From Arthrobacter sp. StoSoilB5 (lineage in GTDB: Bacteria; Actinomycetota; Actinomycetes; Actinomycetales; Micrococcaceae): DNA of 64,000 nucleotides. Under the pieces are notes generated by a model. The model ran no database searches. It saw only the letters and a program-made list of their open reading frames with translations, and was not told where the DNA came from. The position numbers were made by a program, and so were the translations under genes. The stretch spans positions 2,480,001 to 2,544,000 of the forward strand of contig NZ_AP024646.1 of assembly GCF_019977235.1 (NCBI RefSeq), in the 5' to 3' direction. Shown here one piece after another: positions 54,423 through 62,322 of the stretch; within the stretch, counting starts at the first letter, position 1; the number at the start of each line of letters is the position of its first letter.

Positions 54423-55454
54423 TCAGGGCATGTCGAGTTGGGTTTTGTAGGCGGTGTTTTTGTTGGTGTTCCAGCCGGCGATGATTCCGGCTCCGAGCAT
54501 TTGGTCGGTGAGTCGTGCGAAGCGGTATCCGGGGTCGGTGTCGAGGGCGAGTTGCATGTATTGGTGTGCTTTGGATCCTCTGCCTTCCCACCAGCTGATA
54601 TAGCCGGTGGTGGTGAGGATGGGTGCTGCGTGTTGTGGGCTGGTCCTCGTATAGGCGTGGAGGAGGAGTTGTTGTGCCCATTCGACGCGGGACCACTTCG
54701 GTGCTGTCTCGGTTTGGGCGAAGGGGATGTGTTGGGGTGGTTCGTCGATGCCCGGGATGTCTGCCAAGAGCCGGTCGCGGAGGTGGGGGAATTGGAAGTT
54801 CGCGATGAGCATGGTGCAGGCTTCGTCGGTCGGGAAGTCGTTTGTATCCAGCATGCCCGTCCAGAGTTGGCTGGCTTGAAGCGCGGCTTGATGGGGTGCC
54901 TGGACTCGGATGGTGTTCATGCGGTTTTCGACGGCGATGGCGTGGTCTGCTTCTTGGGTCGGCGTCGGGAGGATGATCCGGTTGGTGGGTTCTATGGTGC
55001 TGCCGCGGTAAATGAATTCGGCGTTGACTCGGCTGTATTCAGTGGTGCTGAGGGGCAGGCTGATGTCTTGTCCGGGTTCGCTGTCGTAGGGGGAGTAGGT
55101 TTCGCCGCTGACGAACATTCCGTCGCGAATGGTGATGTCGTTTTCGGCGAGGACTCCGGTGAGCGCTGGGATCGTGGCCGCGTGTGGTTTGGGCTGTCCT
55201 GGTTCGCAGTGGGCTGAGGTGTAGAGGGCGAAGACAATGCTCGTCCTGCTGGTGTCACTGGTGAGGTAGCTGCTGACGGTGCGGGCGTAAGGAAGTTCTG
55301 TTCCCGGATGGCGGGGGAGGTCGATGCGGAGGGTTGCGCCGACTCTACCCTTGTCCAAAGTTATGCAGACCAGGCTCTCTTGGGGCCAGAACCCTAGGGT
55401 GTGCCCGATGAAGCTCAGCAAGTCTGCCGGGTCTTTGATGGTGAGCGCATTCAT
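54423..55454 (-). CDS. DUF4192 domain protein
   Basis: 343 residues, ATG at 55454 preceded by GAACAGGACA (weak AGGA). LTIKDPADLLSFIGHTLGFWPQESLVCITLD is the typical DUF4192 N-terminus, followed by LRIDLPRHPGTELPYARTVSSYLTSD and SIVFALYTS. The C-terminal half has a TPR-like stretch (EWAQQLLLHAYTRTSPQHAAPILTTTGYISWWEGRGSKAHQYMQLALDTDPGYRFARLTDQML) suggesting protein contacts. DUF4192 proteins are found across Actinobacteria, often on plasmids or islands, with no known function. Codon use is Thr/His/Pro-rich and less GC-rich in third positions than the catabolic genes near it, which fits a mobile origin. Confidence 0.82.
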   Translation of the reverse strand: MNALTIKDPADLLSFIGHTLGFWPQESLVCITLDKGRVGATLRIDLPRHPGTELPYARTVSSYLTSDTSRTSIVFALYTSAHCEPGQPKPHAATIPALTGVLAENDITIRDGMFVSGETYSPYDSEPGQDISLPLSTTEYSRVNAEFIYRGSTIEPTNRIILPTPTQEADHAIAVENRMNTIRVQAPHQAALQASQLWTGMLDTNDFPTDEACTMLIANFQFPHLRDRLLADIPGIDEPPQHIPFAQTETAPKWSRVEWAQQLLLHAYTRTSPQHAAPILTTTGYISWWEGRGSKAHQYMQLALDTDPGYRFARLTDQMLGAGIIAGWNTNKNTAYKTQLDMP

Positions 55455-55755
55455 TGTCCTGTTCCTTTGTGCGTGCGTGGCGTCTTTGGGTCTTGTGGGT
55501 CGTTCGGATAGGGCCGAAGTGCAACGCAGGGGACCGGGTCCGCCGCGTCAGCGCCCTGGTTAGGCGGAGTACCGTCCAGCCATTGATCGGGACATCAGAA
55601 TGACAAACAGCGTTGTTGCTTCTGGGTATTCATGGGCAGGCGGGGGTGGGGCGTTATGACGTGAGTGGACTTAGTCTCCGGTGGGTGCCATCACTTGGTG
55701 GGAATCGCTGCGCAGGGTCGGCCGGAGGCTGCTTCCAGCCCCGACATATGCGCCG
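55455..55755 (+). other. Noncoding gap between DUF4192 and DUF5677 genes
   Basis: About 300 bp. No supported gene, repeat or terminator recognised; it must contain the DUF4192 promoter. Confidence 0.4.
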
Positions 55756-56640
55756 TTATCGGCATGACTTACTTTTCGCCTTTGGGAACATGGAAAGGAA
55801 CTCAGAGTCTGGGCACCTCAAAGGTCGAAGGCCATGATGAATGGTTTGCCGTCGGCTTTTGCCTGCCTCCGCGAGGACGTTCATGCGAAGTGTCTGTTCC
55901 TGCGAAGCAGCAGGTCTTTGCGGAGGCATTCCGGGGAGCAAAGTCCATAGTTCGCGAAAGAGGACCAAGGCCATCAGAATCACTCGCATTTCCGATTCAA
56001 ATTCGTCGCGGTTAGGGTCGATCCTCTCGGGATAGATGCTATCCATGACTCGCGGGAGCAACGCCCCAGGGGACCCGTGGGTCTGTTCGGACCATGCCGA
56101 GTAGAGGAGTTTGTAGTTCACATGGTGAAGCCGATTCGTCGATTCCCGGGCCAGCTCTGCGATGTTCTTGCCACACCAAGACTGCCGCCATTGAGGCGAA
56201 CCGTCCCGTCGAGGCTTGGCACGAAATTCGGTGTAAGCCTCCCCTTGGAGGGTTTGCCTGATCTCGAGGACTCGTTTTACCTGGATTCGTTCGCCTCGTT
56301 CATGCTCGTACTCGAGGTTTGCAAGCGTTGCCAAGGCTTCCTGCAGGCTCCCGAGCCGGATGAACCTGATCGCGGCGAGTTCTCTATCGGGATAGGTGTT
56401 GAGATGTTCCATGTTGAGGACGATCTCGTAAAGCTGACGAACAGGAGACGTGGCTGTTTCCCAGTGGCCGGCTTTTACGAGGACACGGGCTGCATGGATG
56501 ACGCTGATACAGCGTTCGAAGGCGCCACGATCGAATCGCCCGAGCTCGGTGTCGGGGTTGGTCGAGAGCGCTGTTTCTCTCGCGTCACGAATGAGGTCGT
56601 CCAAGACTTCCAAGAGCTTGGTGACAATCTCCGCTGACAT
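55756..56640 (-). CDS. DUF5677-like hypothetical protein
   Basis: 294 residues from the ATG at 56640, with an AAGGAG ribosome-binding site; the open frame extends further upstream but without family likeness. Largely helical: EIVTKLLEVLDDLIRDARETALS, then FERCISVIHAARVLVKAGHWETATSPVRQLYEIVLNMEHLNTYPDRELAAIRFIR, and NRLHHVNYKLLYSAWSEQTHGS. This pattern is that of the DUF5677 family, found in defence islands and mobile regions, function unknown. It sits 132 bp from the divergent toxin-antitoxin pair in the accessory right end of the segment. The assignment is from pattern memory, not a search. Confidence 0.68.
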   Translation of the reverse strand: MSAEIVTKLLEVLDDLIRDARETALSTNPDTELGRFDRGAFERCISVIHAARVLVKAGHWETATSPVRQLYEIVLNMEHLNTYPDRELAAIRFIRLGSLQEALATLANLEYEHERGERIQVKRVLEIRQTLQGEAYTEFRAKPRRDGSPQWRQSWCGKNIAELARESTNRLHHVNYKLLYSAWSEQTHGSPGALLPRVMDSIYPERIDPNRDEFESEMRVILMALVLFRELWTLLPGMPPQRPAASQEQTLRMNVLAEAGKSRRQTIHHGLRPLRCPDSEFLSMFPKAKSKSCR

Positions 56641-56754
56641 AGTGCTCCTTCGTATGCGTTGGCCATCGTGATCTGGCACCAGCGTGACAGGCCCGGTGCA
56701 CTCGGGGTGCATTCGCGAGATGGTCTGTGGATTTTCAGCCCCAATCCCGGACTT

Positions 56755-56769
56755 GTACCGTTTTGGTAC
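56755..56769. promoter_or_regulatory. Inverted repeat upstream of the toxin-antitoxin operon
   Basis: GTACC (56755-56759), a 5-base spacer GTTTT, then GGTAC (56765-56769), ending just before the antitoxin start codons. Toxin-antitoxin operons are normally autoregulated by the antitoxin binding a palindrome at this place. Confidence 0.6.
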
Positions 56770-56772
56770 CAT

Positions 56773-56985
56773 ATGAGTATGGCAATGAATCTCCGCGTCC
56801 CGGAAGACCTCGATCGCAGGCTGGAGAAGCTCGCGGCCGAGGAGCACACGTCCAAGTCCGCACTTCTCCTGCAGGGGGCTGAGTTGGTTTTGCAGCGGCA
56901 TGCCCGGCGCCGGGAGATCAGTGAAGGGTTGGACTTTGTGATGAGTCACGACGCTGAGCTGTTGACCCGTCTTGAGGACGCGTGA
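56773..56985 (+). CDS. Ribbon-helix-helix antitoxin
   Basis: About 68-70 residues; start codons at 56773, 56779 and 56785 are all in frame, and 56779 is the middle choice. MNLRVPEDLDRRLEKLAAEEHTSKSALLLQGAELVLQRHARRR is an RHH (CopG/MetJ-like) DNA-binding domain: beta strand, then two helices. The acidic C-terminus (DFVMSHDAELLTRLEDA) probably wraps and neutralises the toxin. The stop overlaps the toxin start (GTGA). Such RHH antitoxins paired with Doc toxins occur in actinobacteria; they replace the Phd antitoxin of phage P1. Confidence 0.85.
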   Translation: MSMAMNLRVPEDLDRRLEKLAAEEHTSKSALLLQGAELVLQRHARRREISEGLDFVMSHDAELLTRLEDA

Positions 56986-57392
56986 CCGCGTACCTCGACA
57001 TTAAGGACGCGCTGCAGGTAAGCGACCGGTACGGATTCCACATCCGTGATGTTGGCTTGCTCGCCTCGGCCCTGGCCCGGCCCGCGACAACAGTCATGGG
57101 CACTGACGCCTATCCTGAATTGACGATGAAGGCGGCTGCGTTGCTGGAGTCGGTGGCCCGATTCCACCCGCTCATTGACGGCAACAAGCGCACCGCCTGG
57201 ACGCTCATGGTCCTGCTCTTGTGGATCAACGGCTACCGCCACGACTTCACCACTGATGAGGGTTTCGGGCTGGTTGTGGGAGTCGCTGCCGGCAACATCG
57301 AGTTGCGGGACTCTGCCGCGCAAATATCGGAGCATCTGGTGGCTCGAAAGCCCTGGTTGTCGGAAGTGCCGCGTGGCGCGGACGTGCCCTGA
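56982..57392 (+). CDS. Fic/Doc-family toxin
   Basis: 136 residues from the GTG at 56982, which overlaps the antitoxin stop by four bases. The Fic/Doc active-site motif is HPLIDGNKRTAWTLMVLLLWING near residue 61 (H-x-F/L-x-D-G-N-K-R with catalytic His and the Doc-specific Lys), and FHIRDVGLLASALARPATTVMG upstream is the Doc-type N-terminus. Doc phosphorylates elongation factor EF-Tu and stops translation. Together with the antitoxin it is a type II addiction module; such modules stabilise mobile or island DNA, which suits its location 320 bp from the tRNA-derived repeat. Confidence 0.92.
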   Translation: MTAYLDIKDALQVSDRYGFHIRDVGLLASALARPATTVMGTDAYPELTMKAAALLESVARFHPLIDGNKRTAWTLMVLLLWINGYRHDFTTDEGFGLVVGVAAGNIELRDSAAQISEHLVARKPWLSEVPRGADVP

Positions 57393-57712
57393 GAGGTTTA
57401 GGCCCAGTTCGAGCCCGAAGAACAGTAATGACTATTCCTTTGGCCGTCCCGGACCCTGGCCACGAGGCCCTTAGCTGCCGAGGAAGTCCGCGGATAGGGG
57501 TCTGAAGATTTCGGTGTTGTCATGTCGGTCGTTTGTTGGGGCGCCATAAACCTGTGTAAGAAGGGAATCTGATGATGGGTTATCGCCGATAGGGGTAAAA
57601 AGGAAGTGTGGACAATATCCACACTCTCCACCTCGGACTGGCCCGTACGGCCGCCGGACTGCCCCGGATTCGGCATGTTTCCGCAGGATCCCAGCAATGA
57701 CAAGGCCCGGAA
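57393..57712 (+). other. Noncoding stretch between the Doc toxin and repeat B
   Basis: 320 bp without a gene. It contains the first 19-bp near-palindrome (57606-57624). No integrase gene or fragment is recognised here. Confidence 0.5.
57606..57624. repeat. Near-palindrome GTGTGGA-N5-TCCACAC, copy 1
   Basis: GTGTGGACAATATCCACAC, with 7-base inverted arms. A second copy (one base different and slightly more symmetric) is at 58088-58106. The two sites flank the tRNA-derived repeat B. Possibly binding sites of a dimeric DNA-binding protein or recombinase; function unknown. Confidence 0.65.
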
Positions 57713-57773
57713 TCCCGTTCGAGTCCCACCTCGGGCACGGCATAACCCCTCGTCAGAGGGGTTTTTGCTTTTA
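57713..57773 (+). repeat. tRNA 3'-end direct repeat, copy B (att-like) with terminator hairpin
   Basis: Same orientation as copy A at 27411. The first 32 bases (T-loop TTCGAGT, T-stem, acceptor strand CTCGGGC, discriminator A, then CGGCATA) are identical, and the following ACCCCTCGTCAGAGGGG hairpin with T-rich tail is nearly so. As in copy A, the 5' T-stem strand is missing. Diverged similarity continues to about 58020. The two copies enclose 30.3 kb. Confidence 0.78.
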
Positions 57774-58947
57774 AGTCTGGACAAAGCTTGACAAGTGCCT
57801 CTGCCTCATCGTCCCAGATGGTGCCTGGCCGCCGGGTACGGCCTGTTCAGTTTGGGGGGCGGGTTCAGCGTCCTGGCGTGTGGGCGCTCCGCTTGCTGGG
57901 ATGTGTGGTCATTCGGCGTCCTTTCCTGTGGTGTTTCGTCGGCCATTATTGGCCGCTCACTTCTTCATGGGCAGTGGTTGTGGTGTCGACATGACTTTTC
58001 GGGGATCCTGCGGAACTTTTCCTCCGAAAAGACCGTGCCTCGTCGCATGCCGTCGAGGTGGCGTCCCTGTTTGTCCTGCCAAAGGGGGTGTGGACAATGT
58101 CCACACTTAAAGCAGATAACATTCGGGGTCCTCCTGGCTTGGTTTCGGAGTATTCACCTCTTCATTGGGTCTCTCAGTTCGTGGCAACATGACTTCGTTC
58201 CCAACCGGGGGCATGGCCACATGTGGGTCCAGACCCTGCAAGGCCAGGCCTCTACCTTGACCGGGGATTGAAGGCTCGGCCATGCCACGGCCGGGTCGTG
58301 GATGTCACATGCCGGCTAGAGCCGCTGAAGTACGGCTGCTTGCGTGCAGAACTGTTTCTGCGGTGTGGGCAGCTGCCGGGTGGTTGCTAACTAATCGACG
58401 TAACTGGCTTTGCACAGATTGCTGCAGGGTTCCCTCGCCCACAGGCGTCGACAGGATCGGCGTCGTAATAAAATGGCCGATAAGCACCCATATGTCTTGT
58501 AGGAGACTGCGCATACATCATCGCGTAAGTACTCCCATAGCCACTTACACACCCCTAAAAGCTCACCATAGCCGACCACCTGGCACTACAAAGTACACCT
58601 CGTCGCAGCCCTCGACCCTACTCTGGGAGCACCGCGCCGATAGACGCCGCCGAATGGAGGACCGAGCAGCAAGCTGCTCTTGATAGAAGGTTTCTTCCCG
58701 CTGCGCCGCGCTGGTGGAAATCGATCGTGATATTTGGGCGACGCGTCAGTTCAGCGGCCACTCCAAAAAGCTGGCTCCGCCCTCTTTCTGTTCATCGAGA
58801 GCGGAGCCCGTGCGCTATAGAACCGGTAGCAGCAAACGCGCCTACTCCACCACAAGCAACCCCATTTCGTTCTCTCCATCTACGCGGCGGCAGACAAGCC
58901 CAGCATGAGTTGCCCCCTTCGGGTACAGAAACGCTGGCAGCCAGAAG
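57774..58947 (+). other. Long noncoding, repeat-like stretch
   Basis: About 1.17 kb with no supported gene on either strand. The first ~250 bp is a diverged copy of the sequence after 27471 (shared blocks such as GTGCCTGGC and GCGGGTTCAG). The second near-palindrome is at 58088-58106. A block near 58160-58200 (CTTCATTGGG, then GGCAACATGACTTCG) again resembles CTTCATGGGG plus GCAACATGACTTCG at 27661-27700, so there may be a third, partial copy. The remainder is unassigned. Confidence 0.5.
58088..58106. repeat. Near-palindrome GTGTGGAC-N3-GTCCACAC, copy 2
   Basis: GTGTGGACAATGTCCACAC, with 8-base perfect inverted arms and a 3-base centre. It matches copy 1 at 57606-57624 at 18 of 19 positions, 482 bp away. 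Both are in noncoding sequence. Confidence 0.65.
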
Positions 58948-59436
58948 CTATCTCGAGGGACGATCTAGATCACGCTGGATTTTTTCCAGCAGGGGAACGA
59001 TTCGCGGTTCTATTCGCCGGCTGAGGACCAGTTCGGTCCGCGTGCGTCGGACTCCCTCGGTTCCTATGACTTGCTGCAGTACCCGCTCGAAGTCAGTGTT
59101 ATCTCGGCCCACAACACGGCAAATCAAATCTCCGTCGCCGACCACACTGTTCACTTCGAGGACTTCCGGTATTTTCGCAAGCCCAGCTACGGTCGCATCG
59201 AGCATCGCCTGAGCAACGTGAATGTGGACAAATGCCAATATGACGAAGCCCAGAGCTTCGGGGGAAATCTGTGGGCGGTAACTGGTGATCACTTCTGATC
59301 GACTAAACCCGTCAAGCCTACTTTGTGCCGTACCGCGTGCAATGTTTAGGCGACGAGCATATTCCCTGACTCCCGCTTTGGGGGACTGTACAAGCAGTTT
59401 CAGAAGGTCAATATCTAGCTTGTCTGTCCGATGCAT
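58948..59436 (-). CDS. Lrp/AsnC-family regulator
   Basis: 162 residues from the ATG at 59436, with an AAAGGAGT ribosome-binding site. The helix-turn-helix LDIDLLKLLVQSPKAGVREYARRLNIARGTAQSRLDGF is at about residues 6-45, followed by a RAM ligand-binding domain (LGFVILAFVHIHVAQAMLDATVAGLAKIPEVLEVNSVVGDGDLICRVVGRDNTDFERVLQQVIG). Such regulators in actinobacteria often lie beside branched-chain keto-acid dehydrogenase (bkd) genes and control them. Here it lies about 1.5 kb from the E2-E1 operon, which is its likely target (the BkdR role is inferred). Confidence 0.9.
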   Translation of the reverse strand: MHRTDKLDIDLLKLLVQSPKAGVREYARRLNIARGTAQSRLDGFSRSEVITSYRPQISPEALGFVILAFVHIHVAQAMLDATVAGLAKIPEVLEVNSVVGDGDLICRVVGRDNTDFERVLQQVIGTEGVRRTRTELVLSRRIEPRIVPLLEKIQRDLDRPSR

Positions 59437-59944
59437 GCTGACTCCTTTTCGCGTGTGCAAGTTTGAGCAACGCCGTGGCAAGCGGACCAAGTACCCCTCA
59501 CAGCGTCGCCTTTCTGTGACTGCCGCCGCTAGGCTAATCGTTCATAGCGGCTTTGAGGACAGCACTGAATGCTGAACCGCCGGAACCCAATAACTCGGCG
59601 ACATCCACTGGCGACATCAACACGGAACGAAGTTGCATGTGCTGATGATAAGGCCGCCATGAAAGCGGGGCGGTAACCATTCGCCTGCGTTCATGCCGCC
59701 TAGTTATGTTCGCCGCCGCGCAGCCCTTGGCAAACAAGTCCCAGCCTAGAGGCGACCAATCGCGTCGTCATCGGCGACCGGACAGATTCTTGAACAAATA
59801 GACGGGAGTAATTCATTAGCAGTACTCAGAACGTGAGGGCCGTCTCAACCAGGTTTGACATCGTAGGAAGCTGGCTCGGCACGACAGTGGAGGAAGTGGG
59901 CCCTGCCCTGATACGCATCCGCCTATTTCTGCGAACTCCCAGGA
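59437..59944 (+). other. Gap between the AsnC gene and the truncated carboxylase
   Basis: About 500 bp with no confident gene. A short minus-strand frame (59534-59737) contains SPVDVAELLGSGGSAFSAVLKAAMND, which is protein-like but unrecognised. Confidence 0.35.
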
Positions 59945-60044
59945 GTCATTCGCGTCAGAGGGCATTAGGAGGTCTCCCGTCGGGACAGAATGCGTTCGGC
60001 GTGGAGGAGCACAGGGGAGTCCACCATTTGGCCTTCAAATTGGA
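59945..60044 (+). pseudogene. Possible VOC/methylmalonyl-CoA epimerase fragment
   Basis: On the plus strand a frame reads [20 protein letters not shown] followed by ENMSAAG. The [12 protein letters not shown] motif is like the metal-His region of VOC proteins such as methylmalonyl-CoA epimerase. It has no start and runs into the carboxylase in antisense. It may be the other side of the rearrangement that truncated the carboxylase. Tentative. Confidence 0.4.
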
Positions 60045-60908
60045 GAATATGTCGGCGGCGGGTTCTTCGACTACTGTGTCCACGTCCCACACCGGCTTCG
60101 CCGGTGCAGGCAAGGTGGACACGATGTCCCTAACAATTTGGAGTGCATGCTCGTCATTCTCGGCCAGGTGGTCAGCCACACCTGAAATCCGGGAGTGGAC
60201 TTCTCCGCCGCCGAGCTCCTCGGCGGCGACAATCTCGCCGATGGCAGCTTTAACCAGCGGAGGCCCACCCAGGAAAATGGTGCCCTGGTTCCGAACTATT
60301 ACTGTCTCATCGCTCATCGCCGGCATATAGGCGCCGCCGGCAGTGCAGGAGCCCATAACGGAAGCGATCTGCGCAATCTTGGCCGCGGACATCTTGGCTT
60401 GGTTGTAGAAGATCCTCCCAAAGTGTTCCTTGTCCGGGAAGACTTCGTCCTGCTTCGGGAGGAAGGCTCCTCCGGAGTCCACCAAGTAGATGCAGGGCAA
60501 CCGGTTTTCGAGAGCATTTTCCTGTGCCCGAAGGTGCTTCTTGATGGTCATTGGATAGTACGTTCCACCCTTAACCGTGGCGTCGTTGGAGATCACTAAA
60601 ACCTGCCGACCGTGGATCACGCCAATGCCGGCAATGAGGCCCGCGCCGGGACAGTCGCCACCGTACATTCCATGAGCCGCAAGGGGAGCTATTTCAAGGA
60701 AGGGGCTTCCGTCGTCGAGCAGGGCTTCGACATGTTCCCTCGGCAGCAATTTTCCACGGCTGAGGTGACGCTGCCGGGCGTGGGACGGACCACCGAGGGC
60801 GGCGGCTGCCAGATGCTTTTCAAGTGCAGCGGCCAGCTCCCTTTGCATGGCGTCGTTGGCTGCGAACTCGCCTGTGGAGGGAACCACGTGGCTTTCGATG
60901 GCTTGCAT
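60045..60908 (-). pseudogene. Acyl-CoA carboxylase beta subunit (methylcrotonyl/propionyl type), truncated
   Basis: From the ATG at 60908 the first ~285 residues are a carboxyltransferase N-terminal domain: [53 protein letters not shown], then [58 protein letters not shown] and [19 protein letters not shown]. This matches the MCC-beta type (biotin-dependent 3-methylcrotonyl-CoA carboxylase) of leucine degradation. Normal length is about 530 residues. After [20 protein letters not shown] and [12 protein letters not shown] the homology ends near 60045, and the frame runs on with unrelated residues to 59955. The second carboxyltransferase half is missing. It lies directly after the bkd genes, as expected for a leucine pathway. 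Confidence 0.82.
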
Positions 60909-60981
60909 GGGCGTATTCCGTTCTGAGTCTGTACTCGCGTCTTCCAGTGGCAGAGGACGGGACTGTGGCGGGAATGGTTCC

Positions 60982-62322
60982 CTAGAGCAGCGCGAGGGTC
61001 ACGCCTGGTTGGGACAGAATGGCACCGATGTCTGCAAGGAAGCGTGATCCTTGTTCGCCGTCCACAAGCCGGTGATCAAATGACAAGCTGAGTGTCATGA
61101 CATCACGCAGTGTGACCTCTCCGTTGTGCTCCCATGGTCGTCTGCGTACGGCTCCCATCGCCAGAATTGCAGCTTCTCCCGGGTTGAGGATCGGTGTTCC
61201 GGCATCGATGCCGAAGACACCAATGTTGGTGATGCTGATGGTTCCCGCCGAGAGTTCGTTCGGGCCGGTCTTTCCGCCGCGGGCGCGTTCTGTCAGTTCG
61301 GTGATTGCCGAGGACAGTTGCAACAGGTTCAAGGTTTGCGCGTTCTTAATGTTGGGGACCATTAACCCACGTGGCGTGGCAGCAGCAATACCAAGATTGA
61401 CGTAGTTCATGGTGACAATCTCGGCGTTTTCCTCGTCCCAGCGGGAGTTTAGTGAGGGTTGCAGTGCAACGGCAATGCATAAAGCTTTAGCGACCATGGT
61501 GAGAGGCGTGAGTTTGTACCCATTGAATTCATGCCTTTTCTTCAGCTGTGCAAGCAGTTCCGTCATCGCTGTCACGTCTATGGTCAGGAACTCCGTTACG
61601 TGCGGTGCGGTGAAGGCGCTTGCCACCATGGCGGCGGCGGTGTGCTTGCGTACCCCCTTGATCGGCGTTCGGGTCTCGGAAGCTGCCTCCCCTGCAAGGG
61701 ACACGTCGGGTGAGGCGATGTTGGGCTTTTTTGCAGCGGCTAGGACGTCTAATCTGGTGACCACCCCCTGTGCGCCTGTCCCGGTCAGAGTGCCCAGGTC
61801 TACCCCCAGATCCCGGGCAAGCTTACGGACCGGCGGGGTGGAACGAACGCGGGTCTTTTCGAGTCCCGCCTTCGGCGCGGCTAAAGGAACGGCTGAGGCG
61901 GTAAGCGGCTGTGCGGCACTGACCCGGGCCACGCTTCTCGGCCTGCGCTGTGGCCTTCCCGACTTTTCGACTTCCGTTCCATATCCCACAAGTGTGGGAA
62001 TGCGCTTCGGTGGTTCACCGTCAACTTTCAGGGATGTTTCGGCCGCCCGCTGGTCCGGCGTGGTGTTCTTCTCGGCTGGCAACTCAAAGGAAATGATGCG
62101 GGTTCCGACAGCGACGACTGTTCCCGGCTCTTCGTGCAATTCAGAAATGACACCGGCATAGGGCGACGGGAGTTCGACCACAGCTTTGGCAGTCTCAACC
62201 TCGGCGATGATCTGGTTCAATTCGACAGTGTCACCGACGGAGACTTTCCAGTCGAGAATTTCCGACTCTGTTAGTCCCTCGCCCAGGTCGGGAAGGAGAA
62301 ATTCCTTGATGACGGTGCTCAT
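60982..62322 (-). CDS. Branched-chain 2-oxoacid dehydrogenase E2 (dihydrolipoyl acyltransferase)
   Basis: 446 residues, start overlapping the E1-beta stop by four bases. Lipoyl domain at 1-78: [26 protein letters not shown] and [17 protein letters not shown], with the lipoylated Lys in the ETAKA motif. A Pro/Ala-rich linker precedes the E3/E1-binding domain near 165-200 ([36 protein letters not shown]). The catalytic acyltransferase domain ends with [22 protein letters not shown], carrying the active-site His and Asp of HRxxDG. It transfers the branched acyl group to CoA. Third gene of the E1-alpha/E1-beta/E2 operon. No E3 gene is in view; a shared lipoamide dehydrogenase elsewhere is likely. 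Confidence 0.94.
   Translation of the reverse strand: MSTVIKEFLLPDLGEGLTESEILDWKVSVGDTVELNQIIAEVETAKAVVELPSPYAGVISELHEEPGTVVAVGTRIISFELPAEKNTTPDQRAAETSLKVDGEPPKRIPTLVGYGTEVEKSGRPQRRPRSVARVSAAQPLTASAVPLAAPKAGLEKTRVRSTPPVRKLARDLGVDLGTLTGTGAQGVVTRLDVLAAAKKPNIASPDVSLAGEAASETRTPIKGVRKHTAAAMVASAFTAPHVTEFLTIDVTAMTELLAQLKKRHEFNGYKLTPLTMVAKALCIAVALQPSLNSRWDEENAEIVTMNYVNLGIAAATPRGLMVPNIKNAQTLNLLQLSSAITELTERARGGKTGPNELSAGTISITNIGVFGIDAGTPILNPGEAAILAMGAVRRRPWEHNGEVTLRDVMTLSLSFDHRLVDGEQGSRFLADIGAILSQPGVTLALL

Noticed and set aside
58282..58930. Hypothetical proteins in the 58.3-58.9 kb stretch
   Set aside because: Short, Arg/Cys-rich frames on both strands, none with a credible start or motif.
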